In this document: positions 35,853-44,654 of the stretch, one piece after another
Position numbering within the stretch: the first letter of the stretch is position 1
Layout: the number at the start of each line of letters is the position of its first letter
Assembly (NCBI RefSeq): GCF_003990915.1
Contig: NZ_BHXQ01000004.1
Location: forward strand, 496,001-560,000
DNA length: 64,000 nucleotides
Direction: 5' to 3'
Source: Chryseotalea sanaruensis
Lineage (GTDB): Bacteria > Bacteroidota > Bacteroidia > Cytophagales > Cyclobacteriaceae
Notes under the pieces: model-generated
Database searches by the model: none
Told to the model about the DNA's origin: nothing
Seen by the model: only the letters and a program-made list of their open reading frames with translations
Position numbers and translations under genes: made by a program

Positions 35853-36365
35853 ATGGCTGAAGCAATCGTTTCAAAACAGAATGAAAACACATCGCAGCGT
35901 TCGCTGCAGATTGTAGTGTTCAAGTTAGGTCAGGAAGAATACGGACTTCGTATTGATCAAATCAAAGAAGTAGTGATTACACCAACAATTACCAGAATGC
36001 CTCAAACGCCTTCTTATGTTAAAGGGGTAGCTAATATACGCGGAAATGTTATTGCCATTTTTGATTTGGAAGACAGGTTTAATCTTCAGCGAAATGAAGC
36101 ACAATTGTCAGGTAAGAAGTATACGCTTGTTGTTGAAAGTGAAGATTTTAAAATGGGCCTTCTTGTTAACGAAGTGCCTAATACCATTTCTGTAAACGCT
36201 AGTGACTTAGACGAGTCTGTAGGCATTATTGCAGACGCAAATGCCGAAGTAAACTATATCAAAGGAATAATTAAGACTGGTACGCGCCTCATTATTTTGA
36301 TTGACATTTTTAAAGTTGTTGATCAGGAGTTGACTACGAATTTGAAAAAGGCTACTGCAGCATGA
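35853..36365 (+). CDS. cheW: CheW coupling protein
   Basis: The adaptor that links the chemoreceptor signalling tip to CheA. The SH3-like CheW fold spans about residues 18-160 of 170: LQIVVFKLGQEEYGLRIDQIKEVV, ITRMPQTPSYVKGVANIRGNVIAIFDLEDRF, and MGLLVNEVPNTISV. The N-terminal 17 residues are polar and probably disordered. It is separated from the MCP gene by the hairpin at 35782-35830, and its stop overlaps the ATG of cheD by 4 nt, so the two are translationally coupled. There is only one CheW gene in the cluster; CheA carries another CheW-like domain. Confidence 0.95.
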   Translation: MAEAIVSKQNENTSQRSLQIVVFKLGQEEYGLRIDQIKEVVITPTITRMPQTPSYVKGVANIRGNVIAIFDLEDRFNLQRNEAQLSGKKYTLVVESEDFKMGLLVNEVPNTISVNASDLDESVGIIADANAEVNYIKGIIKTGTRLIILIDIFKVVDQELTTNLKKATAA

Positions 36366-36799
36366 GAGAATTTAAATTGAATATTGACGAGCAGGCTGTA
36401 AGCACTTATGAAAATACGGTCTACAATTGTTTGGGTCTTGGATCTTGCATAGGCTTATTTTTGAAAGATCGCACCACTGGTATTTCAGGGGGAGCACACA
36501 TTTTATTGCCGCAAAGCATACCGCATGTTTTGAATAGTTTGTTGCTACAATTCAAGAATAAGGGAAGCAACTTGTTGAATTTGAGAGCAAAAGTTGCAGG
36601 TGGAGCCAACGTAATAGCTACAGGATACGAAGTGGGATTACAAAACACAAATGCTGTTTTAGAGCATTTGGTTCAACAGAAAATATTTATTGCAGCGAAA
36701 GACCTGGGCGGTAGCTTAAGCAGATCAGCTCAGTTTCATGCCGGTACAGGAGAAATGACTGTACGTTTTTCACAAACTAAAGAGTTAAAAGTTTATTAA
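36362..36799 (+). CDS. cheD: CheD chemoreceptor glutamine deamidase
   Basis: CheD deamidates selected glutamines on chemoreceptors and in many bacteria is controlled by binding to CheC. The catalytic pair is visible: cysteine in CLGLGSCIGLFL and histidine in GGAHILLPQ. The third signature is KVAGGANVI. Length of 145 residues fits the family. The ATG overlaps the cheW stop (ATGA). A CheC-like gene is present 3.2 kb downstream, consistent with a CheC/CheD adaptation branch working beside CheR/CheB. Confidence 0.93.
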   Translation: MREFKLNIDEQAVSTYENTVYNCLGLGSCIGLFLKDRTTGISGGAHILLPQSIPHVLNSLLLQFKNKGSNLLNLRAKVAGGANVIATGYEVGLQNTNAVLEHLVQQKIFIAAKDLGGSLSRSAQFHAGTGEMTVRFSQTKELKVY

Positions 36800-36815
36800 T
36801 TAAAATTCAGAAACC

Positions 36816-37172
36816 ATGGCTAAGAGTGTTCTTATTGTTGATGATTCTCTATATATGCGCACTTTAATTAAGGATGCGCTCGAGGGAAATGGCTACAGTG
36901 TAGTGGGTCAGGCTGCAAATGGTGAAGAAGCTATCGATTTGGCTTTTGAACTTCAACCTGATTTGATAACACTGGATAATATCTTACCCGACATGATTGG
37001 TACAGATATTCTAAAGGTATACCAGGACGAAGGATTGAAGTCGAAGGTAGTGATGATTAGTGCTGTCGGGCAGGAGTCAGTTGTGAACGAAGGACTAAGG
37101 CTTGGTGCGCGCGCTTATATCGTAAAACCATTTACTAACGAACAATTAGTACAGGCAGTTACTAACGCTTAA
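36816..37172 (+). CDS. cheY: CheY-type single-domain response regulator
   Basis: A stand-alone 118-residue receiver. The acidic pair is Asp9-Asp10 (LIVDDS), the phospho-acceptor Asp54 (LITLDNILPD), the switch residue is the Ser in VVMISAVGQ, and the lysine is in YIVKPFTNEQ. No output domain is attached, so it must act by binding a partner. The usual target FliM is not expected in a bacterium without flagella. It lies 16 nt after cheD and 10 nt before cheB. Confidence 0.92.
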   Translation: MAKSVLIVDDSLYMRTLIKDALEGNGYSVVGQAANGEEAIDLAFELQPDLITLDNILPDMIGTDILKVYQDEGLKSKVVMISAVGQESVVNEGLRLGARAYIVKPFTNEQLVQAVTNA

Positions 37173-37182
37173 TACTTCTTCT

Positions 37183-38223
37183 ATGCCTGCCACACGAATT
37201 CGTACCCTTATCGTTGATGATTCTGCCCTGATGCGTAAGTTAATAACTGACCTCATCAGTACAGATACGTCAATTGAAATTATTGGTACCGCAAAAGATG
37301 GTAAGGTAGGAAGCGACATGGCATTGGAATTGAAACCTGATGTGGTGATAACCGATATGGTGATGCCTGAATTTGATGGCATGTATCTGGTTAAATCTGT
37401 TATGGATAAACGACCAATGCCCATTATTGTACTGAGTTCTTTAGATAAGACTAATTCCAGAATCTTTGATGCGCTACAGTATGGTGCTTTCGAGTTTATC
37501 GATAAACCTTCTGGTGCAGATGGACGCAATACATTTAATGACCCGCTGATTAAGTTAATCAGAGAAGCCTCGCTTACGGATACAAATCTCCTTAAAGCCA
37601 GACAGCTCACTCATAAGAACACACATACCCACACATTTACACAGCAACTTAACTACGATATTGTGGTAATAGGTGCTTCAACAGGAGGGCCGGGTGCTGT
37701 TGAATTGATCATTAATAATTTACCACGTAATCTTCAAATTCCTGTAGTAATAGGGCAACACATGCCACCACGTTTTCTTGAAACATTTTCGGAACGACTA
37801 AATGAAAATAGTCCGTTGCCGGTAAAGCTTGCAAGAAGAGGAGAAATACTTAAAGCGGGAGTGATCTATGTTGCCAATGGCGAATCCAATACTTGTATTG
37901 AGAAAAATATGATTACTGGAGCACCCATGATTACATCAACCAGCAAAAAGTTTGAAGAATTTAATTTTCCTTCTATCGATTGCTTATTTGAATCAGTGGC
38001 AGAAACTTATGGAGATAGAAGCATAGGTGTAATCTTAACGGGTATGGGTAAAGATGGTATGGTGGGTCTTTCAAAAATAAAAAGCAAAGGTGGATATACC
38101 ATTGCTCAGGACGAAGAGTCCTCTGTTGTATACGGAATGCCAAAGGCAGCACATGATTTTGGAGCAGTTAAACAGATTGTTCCACTTACACAAATATCAG
38201 GTTTTATTGTAAGCTGTTTGTAA
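37183..38223 (+). CDS. cheB: CheB chemoreceptor methylesterase/glutaminase
   Basis: CheB removes receptor methyl groups when phosphorylated by CheA. Receiver domain at residues 6-125 (Asp58 in VVITDMVMPEFDG), a linker rich in His/Thr (HKNTHTHTFTQQ), and the methylesterase domain from about 160 to 346. The catalytic triad is visible as Ser in VIGASTGGPGAV, His in IGQHMPPRF and Asp in ILTGMGKDGMVGL. Length and order are standard. It sits between cheY and cheA with 10- and 12-nt gaps, within one apparent operon. Confidence 0.96.
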   Translation: MPATRIRTLIVDDSALMRKLITDLISTDTSIEIIGTAKDGKVGSDMALELKPDVVITDMVMPEFDGMYLVKSVMDKRPMPIIVLSSLDKTNSRIFDALQYGAFEFIDKPSGADGRNTFNDPLIKLIREASLTDTNLLKARQLTHKNTHTHTFTQQLNYDIVVIGASTGGPGAVELIINNLPRNLQIPVVIGQHMPPRFLETFSERLNENSPLPVKLARRGEILKAGVIYVANGESNTCIEKNMITGAPMITSTSKKFEEFNFPSIDCLFESVAETYGDRSIGVILTGMGKDGMVGLSKIKSKGGYTIAQDEESSVVYGMPKAAHDFGAVKQIVPLTQISGFIVSCL

Positions 38224-38235
38224 AACGAAGAAGCC

Positions 38236-40011
38236 ATGAACAACAAAGAAGAAGAGTACAAAGAAATTTTTTTGGCGGAAGCCATGGAAAATTTTGAAGA
38301 AATTAACAGACTGCTTACAGTGCTTGAAAAAAGTAAGAATGATAAAAATACTGTTCATGCTTTATTCCGTATTACACATACACTAAAAGGAAACGCGGCT
38401 GGTATGGGATATACTGGTATTGCTGAGATGGCACATGTATTGGAAGATTTATTTGGCGAAGTAAGGGAAGGGAAAATTGTACTGGATGAATCACTTTACG
38501 CGCCATTATTTAAAGCAACTGATGTGCTGGGGGCACTGGTTAATTCAGTGCGCGATGGCAAAGAAGTAAAATATAAAGGAATCAAAACGAAGCTAGAGGT
38601 TCTGTTAAAACGAGCACATGAAAATGCTGCGGATAAATCAGAACAAGAACCAACTAAAGTAGCAATATCAAACGATAATCCATTCGCTCCGGACGCCATT
38701 GGGGTTGGCGCTCAGCCTTTCGTTGAGGAAGAAGCTGAGAGTCCGGACGAATCGGACACTAAAATTTCATTTTCAGATCTGGTACAAGTGCCAGTGCGTA
38801 AATTGGATAATCTGCTGAATCTTGTAGGAGAATTAATTATTGAGAAGGATAGAATATTGGCTTCAAAGGTTAATAGCGGACGTGGTTCAAACGAATATGC
38901 AAGATTGAGCAGAATCAGTTCTGATTTACAGTATTCAGTAATGGACGTACGCCTTGTTCAGGTTGGATTTTTGTTTAACAAGTTTCATCGGGTGGTGCGT
39001 GATGCGGCCACACTTGAAAAGAAAAATGTAGTACTGAAACTGGAAGGAACGGAAACGGAAATAGACAGAAATGTTCTGCAGGTGATCAGTGATTCTCTAA
39101 TACACATTGTAAGGAATGCTGTTGGTCATGGTGTTGAAAGTCCTGAAGAAAGAAAAGCTGCAGGCAAGCCAGTAGAGGGAACGGTATGGTTAACAGCAAA
39201 GGGTGAAACAGAATCTGTTATCATTGAAATAAAAGATGATGGAAAAGGTCTCAACTATGATCGCATTAAAGCCAAAGCCATTGCTAAAGGATTAGCTACT
39301 GCTGAAGATCTTGAGCGAATGACTCAAGATGAATTAAGTCTCTTGATTTTTGAACCTGGCTTTTCTACCATGGACCAGGTGACAGCGATTGCGGGACGTG
39401 GTGTTGGCATGGATGTAGTTCGTAAAACATTGGATAGTATCGGTGGTGAAATAAAAGTGAGTAGTGAAGCGGGAGTCGGCACCACAATTCAGTTGACGCT
39501 ACCATCTTCTATGGCCGTTAAATCCTGTCTCTTGTTTGAGCTAAAAGAAGAAGTGTACGCTATACCACTTGCATATACCGAATCCGTTATTTCCTTGTAC
39601 CGATCTTCCATTCACAAAGCTGGTGGTGGCTTGGTGGCTTCTCATCTTGGTAAAAACATTGCTATTGTCTTTTTGAAAGATGTATTCGACTATGATCCTA
39701 TAATGGTTGGCCAAAGCAATAATGCGCTTCAGAAAGCCTATGATAGCGTTCACCCTGAAGAAAAATTGGACATAGTAGTAGTGACCTTTAATAATAGAAC
39801 TGTTGGCTTTGTAGTAGATAAACTTTTACAACAAAAAGAAATTGTTGAAAAACCATTAATGAAGCCTGTGGATAAGATAAAATTTATAGGAGGCTTTACA
39901 ATTCTGGGAAGCGGAAATGTTTGCCTGGTCTTGAATGTGCCATTTATACTACACTTTATTTTTAGCCTTTCTTCACAAGGCAGGTCTTCAAAGAACTTTT
40001 CACTTAACTAA
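38236..40011 (+). CDS. cheA: CheA chemosensory histidine kinase
   Basis: The central kinase of the pathway, which phosphorylates CheY and CheB. P1: HPt with phospho-acceptor His48 in RITHTLKGNAAGMGY. An acidic linker of about 70 residues (EQEPTKVAISNDN, EEEAESPDESD) replaces a clear P2 domain, so CheY/CheB docking may differ from enterics. P3 dimerisation begins at VRKLDNLLNLVGELIIEKDR. P4 HATPase: N box HIVRNAVGHGVESPEER (glycine where Asp is usual in the IDHG motif), G1 DDGKGL, G2 AGRGVGMDVV. P5 is CheW-like to the C-terminus. Length 591. It is cotranscribed with its neighbours. Confidence 0.96.
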   Translation: MNNKEEEYKEIFLAEAMENFEEINRLLTVLEKSKNDKNTVHALFRITHTLKGNAAGMGYTGIAEMAHVLEDLFGEVREGKIVLDESLYAPLFKATDVLGALVNSVRDGKEVKYKGIKTKLEVLLKRAHENAADKSEQEPTKVAISNDNPFAPDAIGVGAQPFVEEEAESPDESDTKISFSDLVQVPVRKLDNLLNLVGELIIEKDRILASKVNSGRGSNEYARLSRISSDLQYSVMDVRLVQVGFLFNKFHRVVRDAATLEKKNVVLKLEGTETEIDRNVLQVISDSLIHIVRNAVGHGVESPEERKAAGKPVEGTVWLTAKGETESVIIEIKDDGKGLNYDRIKAKAIAKGLATAEDLERMTQDELSLLIFEPGFSTMDQVTAIAGRGVGMDVVRKTLDSIGGEIKVSSEAGVGTTIQLTLPSSMAVKSCLLFELKEEVYAIPLAYTESVISLYRSSIHKAGGGLVASHLGKNIAIVFLKDVFDYDPIMVGQSNNALQKAYDSVHPEEKLDIVVVTFNNRTVGFVVDKLLQQKEIVEKPLMKPVDKIKFIGGFTILGSGNVCLVLNVPFILHFIFSLSSQGRSSKNFSLN

Positions 40012-40022
40012 GAATTACAGTT

Positions 40023-40628
40023 ATGGATGCGAACAGAGAACGTGAGAAATTTATCATTCACATTATGAATCAGGGCTTTCAACGCGCATCTGATGCCTTT
40101 TCATCCTTTATTGGTAAGTCGGTAAAAATTACCAACACACAATCTGTTTTGGTGCGTCATGCAAATGATTTTTCATGTATTTCTGATGAGGAAGGTGAGA
40201 TTATTGTTCTGGTCACAAAACTGATTGGCGATTTATCGGGTAAGTCCTATTTGATACTTAACGCTGACGAAACTGCTGAGATTGTTAAAATTACTTCACA
40301 AACTTTTGGTTTTGTAAGTCACCAGTTGAATGATGCATTACTGATGGAGATTGATAATATAATCTCGGCCTCTGTAATTTCCGAATTATCCAACGGTCTA
40401 CACCTTGAAGTATATGGCGATGTACCGATCTTAAAGCGCATGCATGGCACAGAGCTAGAGGGTTTTATGGAAAAGGAAGTGGAAGGAATTGATCGGTCAA
40501 GTATGATTTTATCAAACACAACCTTTCAGTTTAATGTGAGCGAGCGTGTTCATCCACAGTTTTTGTGGAAACTAAGTTCGCGCATCTTTGAAACTGTACC
40601 CAACGAAAAAATTCATCATAACGGCTAA
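40023..40628 (+). CDS. CheC-like CheY-P phosphatase / CheD regulator
   Basis: The 201-residue protein contains one clear CheC/CheX-type active-site helix, LLMEIDNIISASVISELS. The ExxN pair is followed 23 residues later by the expected proline (GDVP). The usual Asp/Ser four residues before the glutamate is alanine here, with Asp one position earlier, a slight departure. A second helix of that kind is not obvious, so it is closer to single-site members. It follows cheA by 11 nt. With cheD in the same cluster, the family role (removing phosphate from CheY and binding CheD) is likely, but no symbol is given because the motif is not perfect. Confidence 0.75.
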   Translation: MDANREREKFIIHIMNQGFQRASDAFSSFIGKSVKITNTQSVLVRHANDFSCISDEEGEIIVLVTKLIGDLSGKSYLILNADETAEIVKITSQTFGFVSHQLNDALLMEIDNIISASVISELSNGLHLEVYGDVPILKRMHGTELEGFMEKEVEGIDRSSMILSNTTFQFNVSERVHPQFLWKLSSRIFETVPNEKIHHNG

Positions 40629-40631
40629 AAA

Positions 40632-43484
40632 ATGAAACAGAGAATTCGTGTCGCACTTACCGTTTTAGTGCTTACTTTTTTAAGTACAGGGTTTCTTATC
40701 GCATTCACAGAAAATCGTTACCTGATAGCAGCCGGGTTTGTTGTAAATGGTTTATCCTTACTTTGGTTAGTAACAATACTTTATCGTTTTGTGAAGACAC
40801 TTGTAAAGGAGACTAATTCAATTTTGGCTTTCAAGATAGATGATAATGTAAACTTATCAGTAAATGTTTTTGATAAACTTGCTGAAAATCAACTACTCAT
40901 TAAACGGAAGTTCGATTTAACAGCGCAGTACATTAAGCAAATAGATTCAACACAGTCTGAGGATGAAATGGATGCGTTGGTAAAAAATGATGCCATTGGT
41001 CAAGCCATTTATTCAGTAAAGGGACAGTTGCAACGCTTGAAAGAAGAAGAAGACAAGCGTAATTGGGTAAATCAGGGGATGGCACGTTTCAGTGAGATAC
41101 TTCGCGATAAATCTGAACTTACAACCTACACACAGCAGATTATTAGTCAATTGGTTAGATACCTTGGCGCGAACCAAGGGGCATTGTTTCTTGAGAAGTC
41201 AAACGAGGATGACCGCTACATGGAAATGGTAGCCTGTTATGCATATGACAGGAAGAAATTTTTAGATAGAAGAATAAATGAAGGCGATGGTATTTTGGGA
41301 CAATGCATGCTTGAGAAAGACTTTGTTTTTATTACTGATGTTCCTGGAGACTATGTTAAGATTACATCAGGATTAGGTGAAGCAACACCACGAAATATTG
41401 TAGTAGCACCTCTAATTTTTAATGACAAGTTTTACGGAGCTATTGAGCTGGGATTATTTGATGTAATGCCTTTGCATCATAAAGAGTTCTTAAAACGTGT
41501 AGTCGAAAATATTGCTTCAGAGATGGCCTCTCAACAAGGCTACCAACATACGCAACAGCTGTTAAATGAATCAAAGACATTAACCACCGAGCTTCAAACA
41601 AGGGAGGAGATGATGAAGCAAAACCTGGAAGAACTTGCTGCAACACAGGAGGAGATGGCGCGCAAGCAAAGTGAACTATCAGGTGTAATGCATGCTATTG
41701 ATTCTACATTAGCAACAGCTGAGTTTTCTTTGAGTGGGAACTTAATTCGTTCCAATAATTTATTGGCCAGCTTTCTTAAGTGTACACAAGGAGAACTAAA
41801 TACTAAAGACTACACCATTTTAATGCGTAAGCAGGTTATGGCGTGGGCTCTTATCACTCATGGCAAAATTAAGGCAGGCGATTTTGAAACACTGGATAAA
41901 AATGGTGAGTCAGTTTGGCTTAGCATAACTTTTACCACAATGTTGAATGCTCAGCAGGAAGTGGAACGTGTGCTTTGTATGATTCAGGATATTACGAGCA
42001 AGAAAAATAAGGAGATTGAATTTGAAAGATTATCGCTTGTTGCTAATAATACAGATAACTCTGTGATTATTACAGACGCCAATGGAATAACAGAATATGT
42101 AAATGAAGGTTTTACTAAAATGACAGGTTTTGCTCCGCAAGAAATTATCGGTAAAAAACCAGGTGATTTACTGCAGGGCCCTCTTACCGATCAGGAAACG
42201 GTGAATAAACTGCGGACAATGATTGAATCGCAGGAACCCATTTTTGAAGAGATATTGAATTATAATAAGAATGGTGAAACATACTGGGTTTCCTTGGCTA
42301 TCAATCCGGTTACCAATGAAGCGGGTGAAGTTGAGAAATACATTTCAATTCAGGCGGATATTACTGAGACAAAAATGCGTGCCTTGGATTTTCACCAGAA
42401 AATGAAGGCGTTAAGTAAATCCAATGCTATTATGGAAATGGATTTAGCAGGGAATATTATTGAGATTAATGATAACTATGCTCACTTATTAGGATATGAG
42501 GTAAATGAACTGCTAGGAAAACCCTATTCAGTAATTACTAAACGTGAACATATTTTTGGTAAACTGCTGGTAGAAATTCGAAACAACGGCTTACAGAGCG
42601 GTGAGTACAAACGTTTTGATAAAAGCGGAAACAGTCATTGTATGAAACTAATGGATTATCCAGTAGTGGATTTAAAGGGAGATCTTATTAAGATTATTGA
42701 ATTTGGTGTAGATGTAAGCAAACAAAAACTACTTGAGAAAGAGGCAGAGCGAAAGCAAGTGGAATTGGGTAGTTATTTGTCAGCCATTAACAATACGATA
42801 GCTTCTGCTGAATTTGACCTTGCCGGTAATTTTATTGCTGGTAATGATATCTTCCTTACCGTGATGGGGTATAAACAAGATGAATTAAAAGGTAATAGCT
42901 ATAAGGATTTAATGATTGATGAGCCAAGCGTTCACATGATGTGGGAAAACTTGAGATTGGGTAAATTCTTTTCAGGCGAATTCAGATTGAAAAATAGAGA
43001 ACATCAAGAACTTTGGTTAACAGGAACTTTTAATCCAATTCTAGTTCAAAGTGAAGTGCCAGATAAAATCATGATGTTCGCACAATTCACTACGCAGGAA
43101 AAGGAAAAGATTAACGATTTATCATCAGTAATCAACTCGCTAAAGGCCACATTACCTATCGTTGAATTTAATGAAAACTTTAGCTGTAAAACAGCCAACG
43201 AAAGATTCTTAAAGTTATTCGATTTAACACGCCAACAAATAAGAGGGAAGTCATTTAATGATTTTGTTGATGACTATTATAAAAGTGTGTTCACGACTAT
43301 GCAAAGCGATATGCTGAATCAGGAACACGCTACGTTATTGATACCTTTTACAATTGGCGACAGAACTGCGACTTTCGAAACTTCCTTAACCGTTATACGA
43401 AATCTCGAGGGAAAAATAACTCGCTTTGTATTTATTCTTATTAAAGTAGTGGAAGAGCGTATTCCTGTTATGGCAGTTGTTTAG
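40632..43484 (+). CDS. Membrane GAF/multi-PAS protein without output domain
   Basis: A 950-residue sensor-like protein. Two membrane helices at the N-terminus (about 8-25 and 30-55) are followed by a helical linker, a GAF domain (about 165-300, GANQGALFLEKSNEDDRYME), a coiled coil (TREEMMKQNLEELAATQEEM), and five PAS domains to the C-terminus. PAS 2 is LOV-like without the flavin cysteine (GKKPGDLLQGPLTD). No kinase, MCP, cyclase or DNA-binding domain follows; the last PAS ends at the stop. It begins 3 nt after the CheC-like stop and precedes cheR, so it belongs to the che transcript. It may act as a scaffold or as an unusual input module; this is inference. Confidence 0.85.
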   Translation: MKQRIRVALTVLVLTFLSTGFLIAFTENRYLIAAGFVVNGLSLLWLVTILYRFVKTLVKETNSILAFKIDDNVNLSVNVFDKLAENQLLIKRKFDLTAQYIKQIDSTQSEDEMDALVKNDAIGQAIYSVKGQLQRLKEEEDKRNWVNQGMARFSEILRDKSELTTYTQQIISQLVRYLGANQGALFLEKSNEDDRYMEMVACYAYDRKKFLDRRINEGDGILGQCMLEKDFVFITDVPGDYVKITSGLGEATPRNIVVAPLIFNDKFYGAIELGLFDVMPLHHKEFLKRVVENIASEMASQQGYQHTQQLLNESKTLTTELQTREEMMKQNLEELAATQEEMARKQSELSGVMHAIDSTLATAEFSLSGNLIRSNNLLASFLKCTQGELNTKDYTILMRKQVMAWALITHGKIKAGDFETLDKNGESVWLSITFTTMLNAQQEVERVLCMIQDITSKKNKEIEFERLSLVANNTDNSVIITDANGITEYVNEGFTKMTGFAPQEIIGKKPGDLLQGPLTDQETVNKLRTMIESQEPIFEEILNYNKNGETYWVSLAINPVTNEAGEVEKYISIQADITETKMRALDFHQKMKALSKSNAIMEMDLAGNIIEINDNYAHLLGYEVNELLGKPYSVITKREHIFGKLLVEIRNNGLQSGEYKRFDKSGNSHCMKLMDYPVVDLKGDLIKIIEFGVDVSKQKLLEKEAERKQVELGSYLSAINNTIASAEFDLAGNFIAGNDIFLTVMGYKQDELKGNSYKDLMIDEPSVHMMWENLRLGKFFSGEFRLKNREHQELWLTGTFNPILVQSEVPDKIMMFAQFTTQEKEKINDLSSVINSLKATLPIVEFNENFSCKTANERFLKLFDLTRQQIRGKSFNDFVDDYYKSVFTTMQSDMLNQEHATLLIPFTIGDRTATFETSLTVIRNLEGKITRFVFILIKVVEERIPVMAVV

Positions 43485-43546
43485 AAAGTCTGCTAATCTG
43501 TATTGATACCACTAGTATCAAAAAGAGCAGGGATTTTAAAAATGAA

Positions 43547-43620
43547 TCATCCGTCAGGCCGCTGAAAGCGAAAGTAAAGAGTGGTCAGACGGATTTTAGG
43601 TAAGATGCGGATTAGCAGTT
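43547..43620 (+). repeat. Hairpin repeat, copy B, upstream of cheR
   Basis: A 15-bp stem (ATCCGTCAGGCCGCT against AGTGGTCAGACGGAT; one mismatch, two G-U pairs) with a tail TTTAGGTAAGATGCGGATTA. It ends 10 nt before the cheR start and is about 85% identical by eye to copy A. Confidence 0.8.
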
Positions 43621-43630
43621 TAAAAAATTT

Positions 43631-44464
43631 ATGGAAACTAATACTACGTCAGTAGATATATCGGATGAAGAAGTAAAGTCACTGGCACAGAGTATACTTA
43701 CCCGTTATGGAATAGACTTTACTTGCTATGAGCCAAAATCATTACGTAGAAGAATCGTCAGGTTATTAAACCTTTATAACTTTGACTCAGTACACAGCTT
43801 GTGGGTTAAGTTACTTCACGACAGCACTTTTATTCAGGTCTTTATGAATGAAGTAAGTGTGGGTATGACCTCCATGTTTCGTGATCCAATTTTCTGGAAA
43901 CATCTAAAGCAAAGACTTAATGCAGATTTTAAAGATAAACCGTCCTTATCTATATGGCATGCTGGCTGTTCTACAGGAGAAGAAGTTTATTCCATGGCGA
44001 TTTTGTTGGGTGAAATCGGATTCAGGGATAAGACAAAGGCACTTGCCACAGATATTAATATGCATGCCATACAGGAAGCTAAGAATGGAAAGTATCATAA
44101 AATTAAGATGATAGAGAACGAGGCCAATTTTAAGAATTATAACATTTACAGCGATTTTTCTAAATATAGTATTGCGGAAGGTACGGAGGCCACCATGGTA
44201 GATAATTTAAAAACTTATGCGCAATATGAATATCACAACTTAATAACAGATCCGGTAAATGAAACCTACGATCTTATATTGTGCAGAAATGTGATGATTT
44301 ATTTTGACAATCAGGCAAAGGTAAAGTTGCTGGATAAATTCTATGATGCACTTAAACCGGGTGGCTTATTTGTCATCGGTTTTTATGATACCATGCTGTC
44401 GTGGATTAACTATACGAAGTTTGAATTGATTGATGAAGAGGCTAAAATCTTTAGAAAATGCTAG
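43631..44464 (+). CDS. cheR: CheR chemoreceptor methyltransferase
   Basis: CheR methylates receptor glutamates using S-adenosylmethionine. The N-terminal helical domain (about residues 10-80, basic segment KSLRRRIVRLLNLYNF) binds receptors. The SAM-binding domain carries WHAGCSTGEEVYSMAILL, LATDINMHAIQEAKNGKY and DLILCRNVMIYFDN. Length of 277 is standard; there is no TPR extension. The gene is separated from the PAS protein by 146 nt that include hairpin repeat B, and an inverted copy C begins near its stop. It is therefore boxed between inverted repeats, unlike the other tightly packed che genes. Confidence 0.95.
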   Translation: METNTTSVDISDEEVKSLAQSILTRYGIDFTCYEPKSLRRRIVRLLNLYNFDSVHSLWVKLLHDSTFIQVFMNEVSVGMTSMFRDPIFWKHLKQRLNADFKDKPSLSIWHAGCSTGEEVYSMAILLGEIGFRDKTKALATDINMHAIQEAKNGKYHKIKMIENEANFKNYNIYSDFSKYSIAEGTEATMVDNLKTYAQYEYHNLITDPVNETYDLILCRNVMIYFDNQAKVKLLDKFYDALKPGGLFVIGFYDTMLSWINYTKFELIDEEAKIFRKC

Positions 44465-44469
44465 TTTCC

Positions 44470-44533
44470 TGATAGCTTACCTTAAATTCCGTCTGACCGC
44501 TGTTTGCTTTAGTGTTCAGCGGTCTGACGGATT
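44470..44533 (-). repeat. Hairpin repeat, copy C (inverted), downstream of cheR
   Basis: CCGTCTGACCGCTG at 44489-44502 pairs with CAGCGGTCTGACGG at 44517-44530. The reverse complement aligns with copies A and B, including a TTTAAGGTAAG tail that approaches the cheR stop. It may also act as a terminator for cheR. Confidence 0.75.
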
Positions 44534-44643
44534 ATCTCGATTTATCTAATTTAATGTTTTAAAACAGTTAGTATCTAAAATAATTAACAGATAATATTTT
44601 GGATGAGTTACAATTATTGGATTAGTCCTCACGGATTATCTTT

Positions 44644-44651
44644 TACCTTTG
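44644..44651 (+). promoter_or_regulatory. Putative -7 box (TACCTTTG) directly before pbpC
   Basis: TACCTTTG matches TAnnTTTG and ends 3 nt before the ATG at 44655. Transcription would start at or near the initiation codon, implying a leaderless or very short-leader mRNA. Confidence 0.4.
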
Positions 44652-44654
44652 TAC

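Noticed and set aside
43501..44533. cheR as part of an insertion sequence
   Set aside because: Inverted repeats flank it, but no transposase or target duplication is visible; reported only as a repeat observation.
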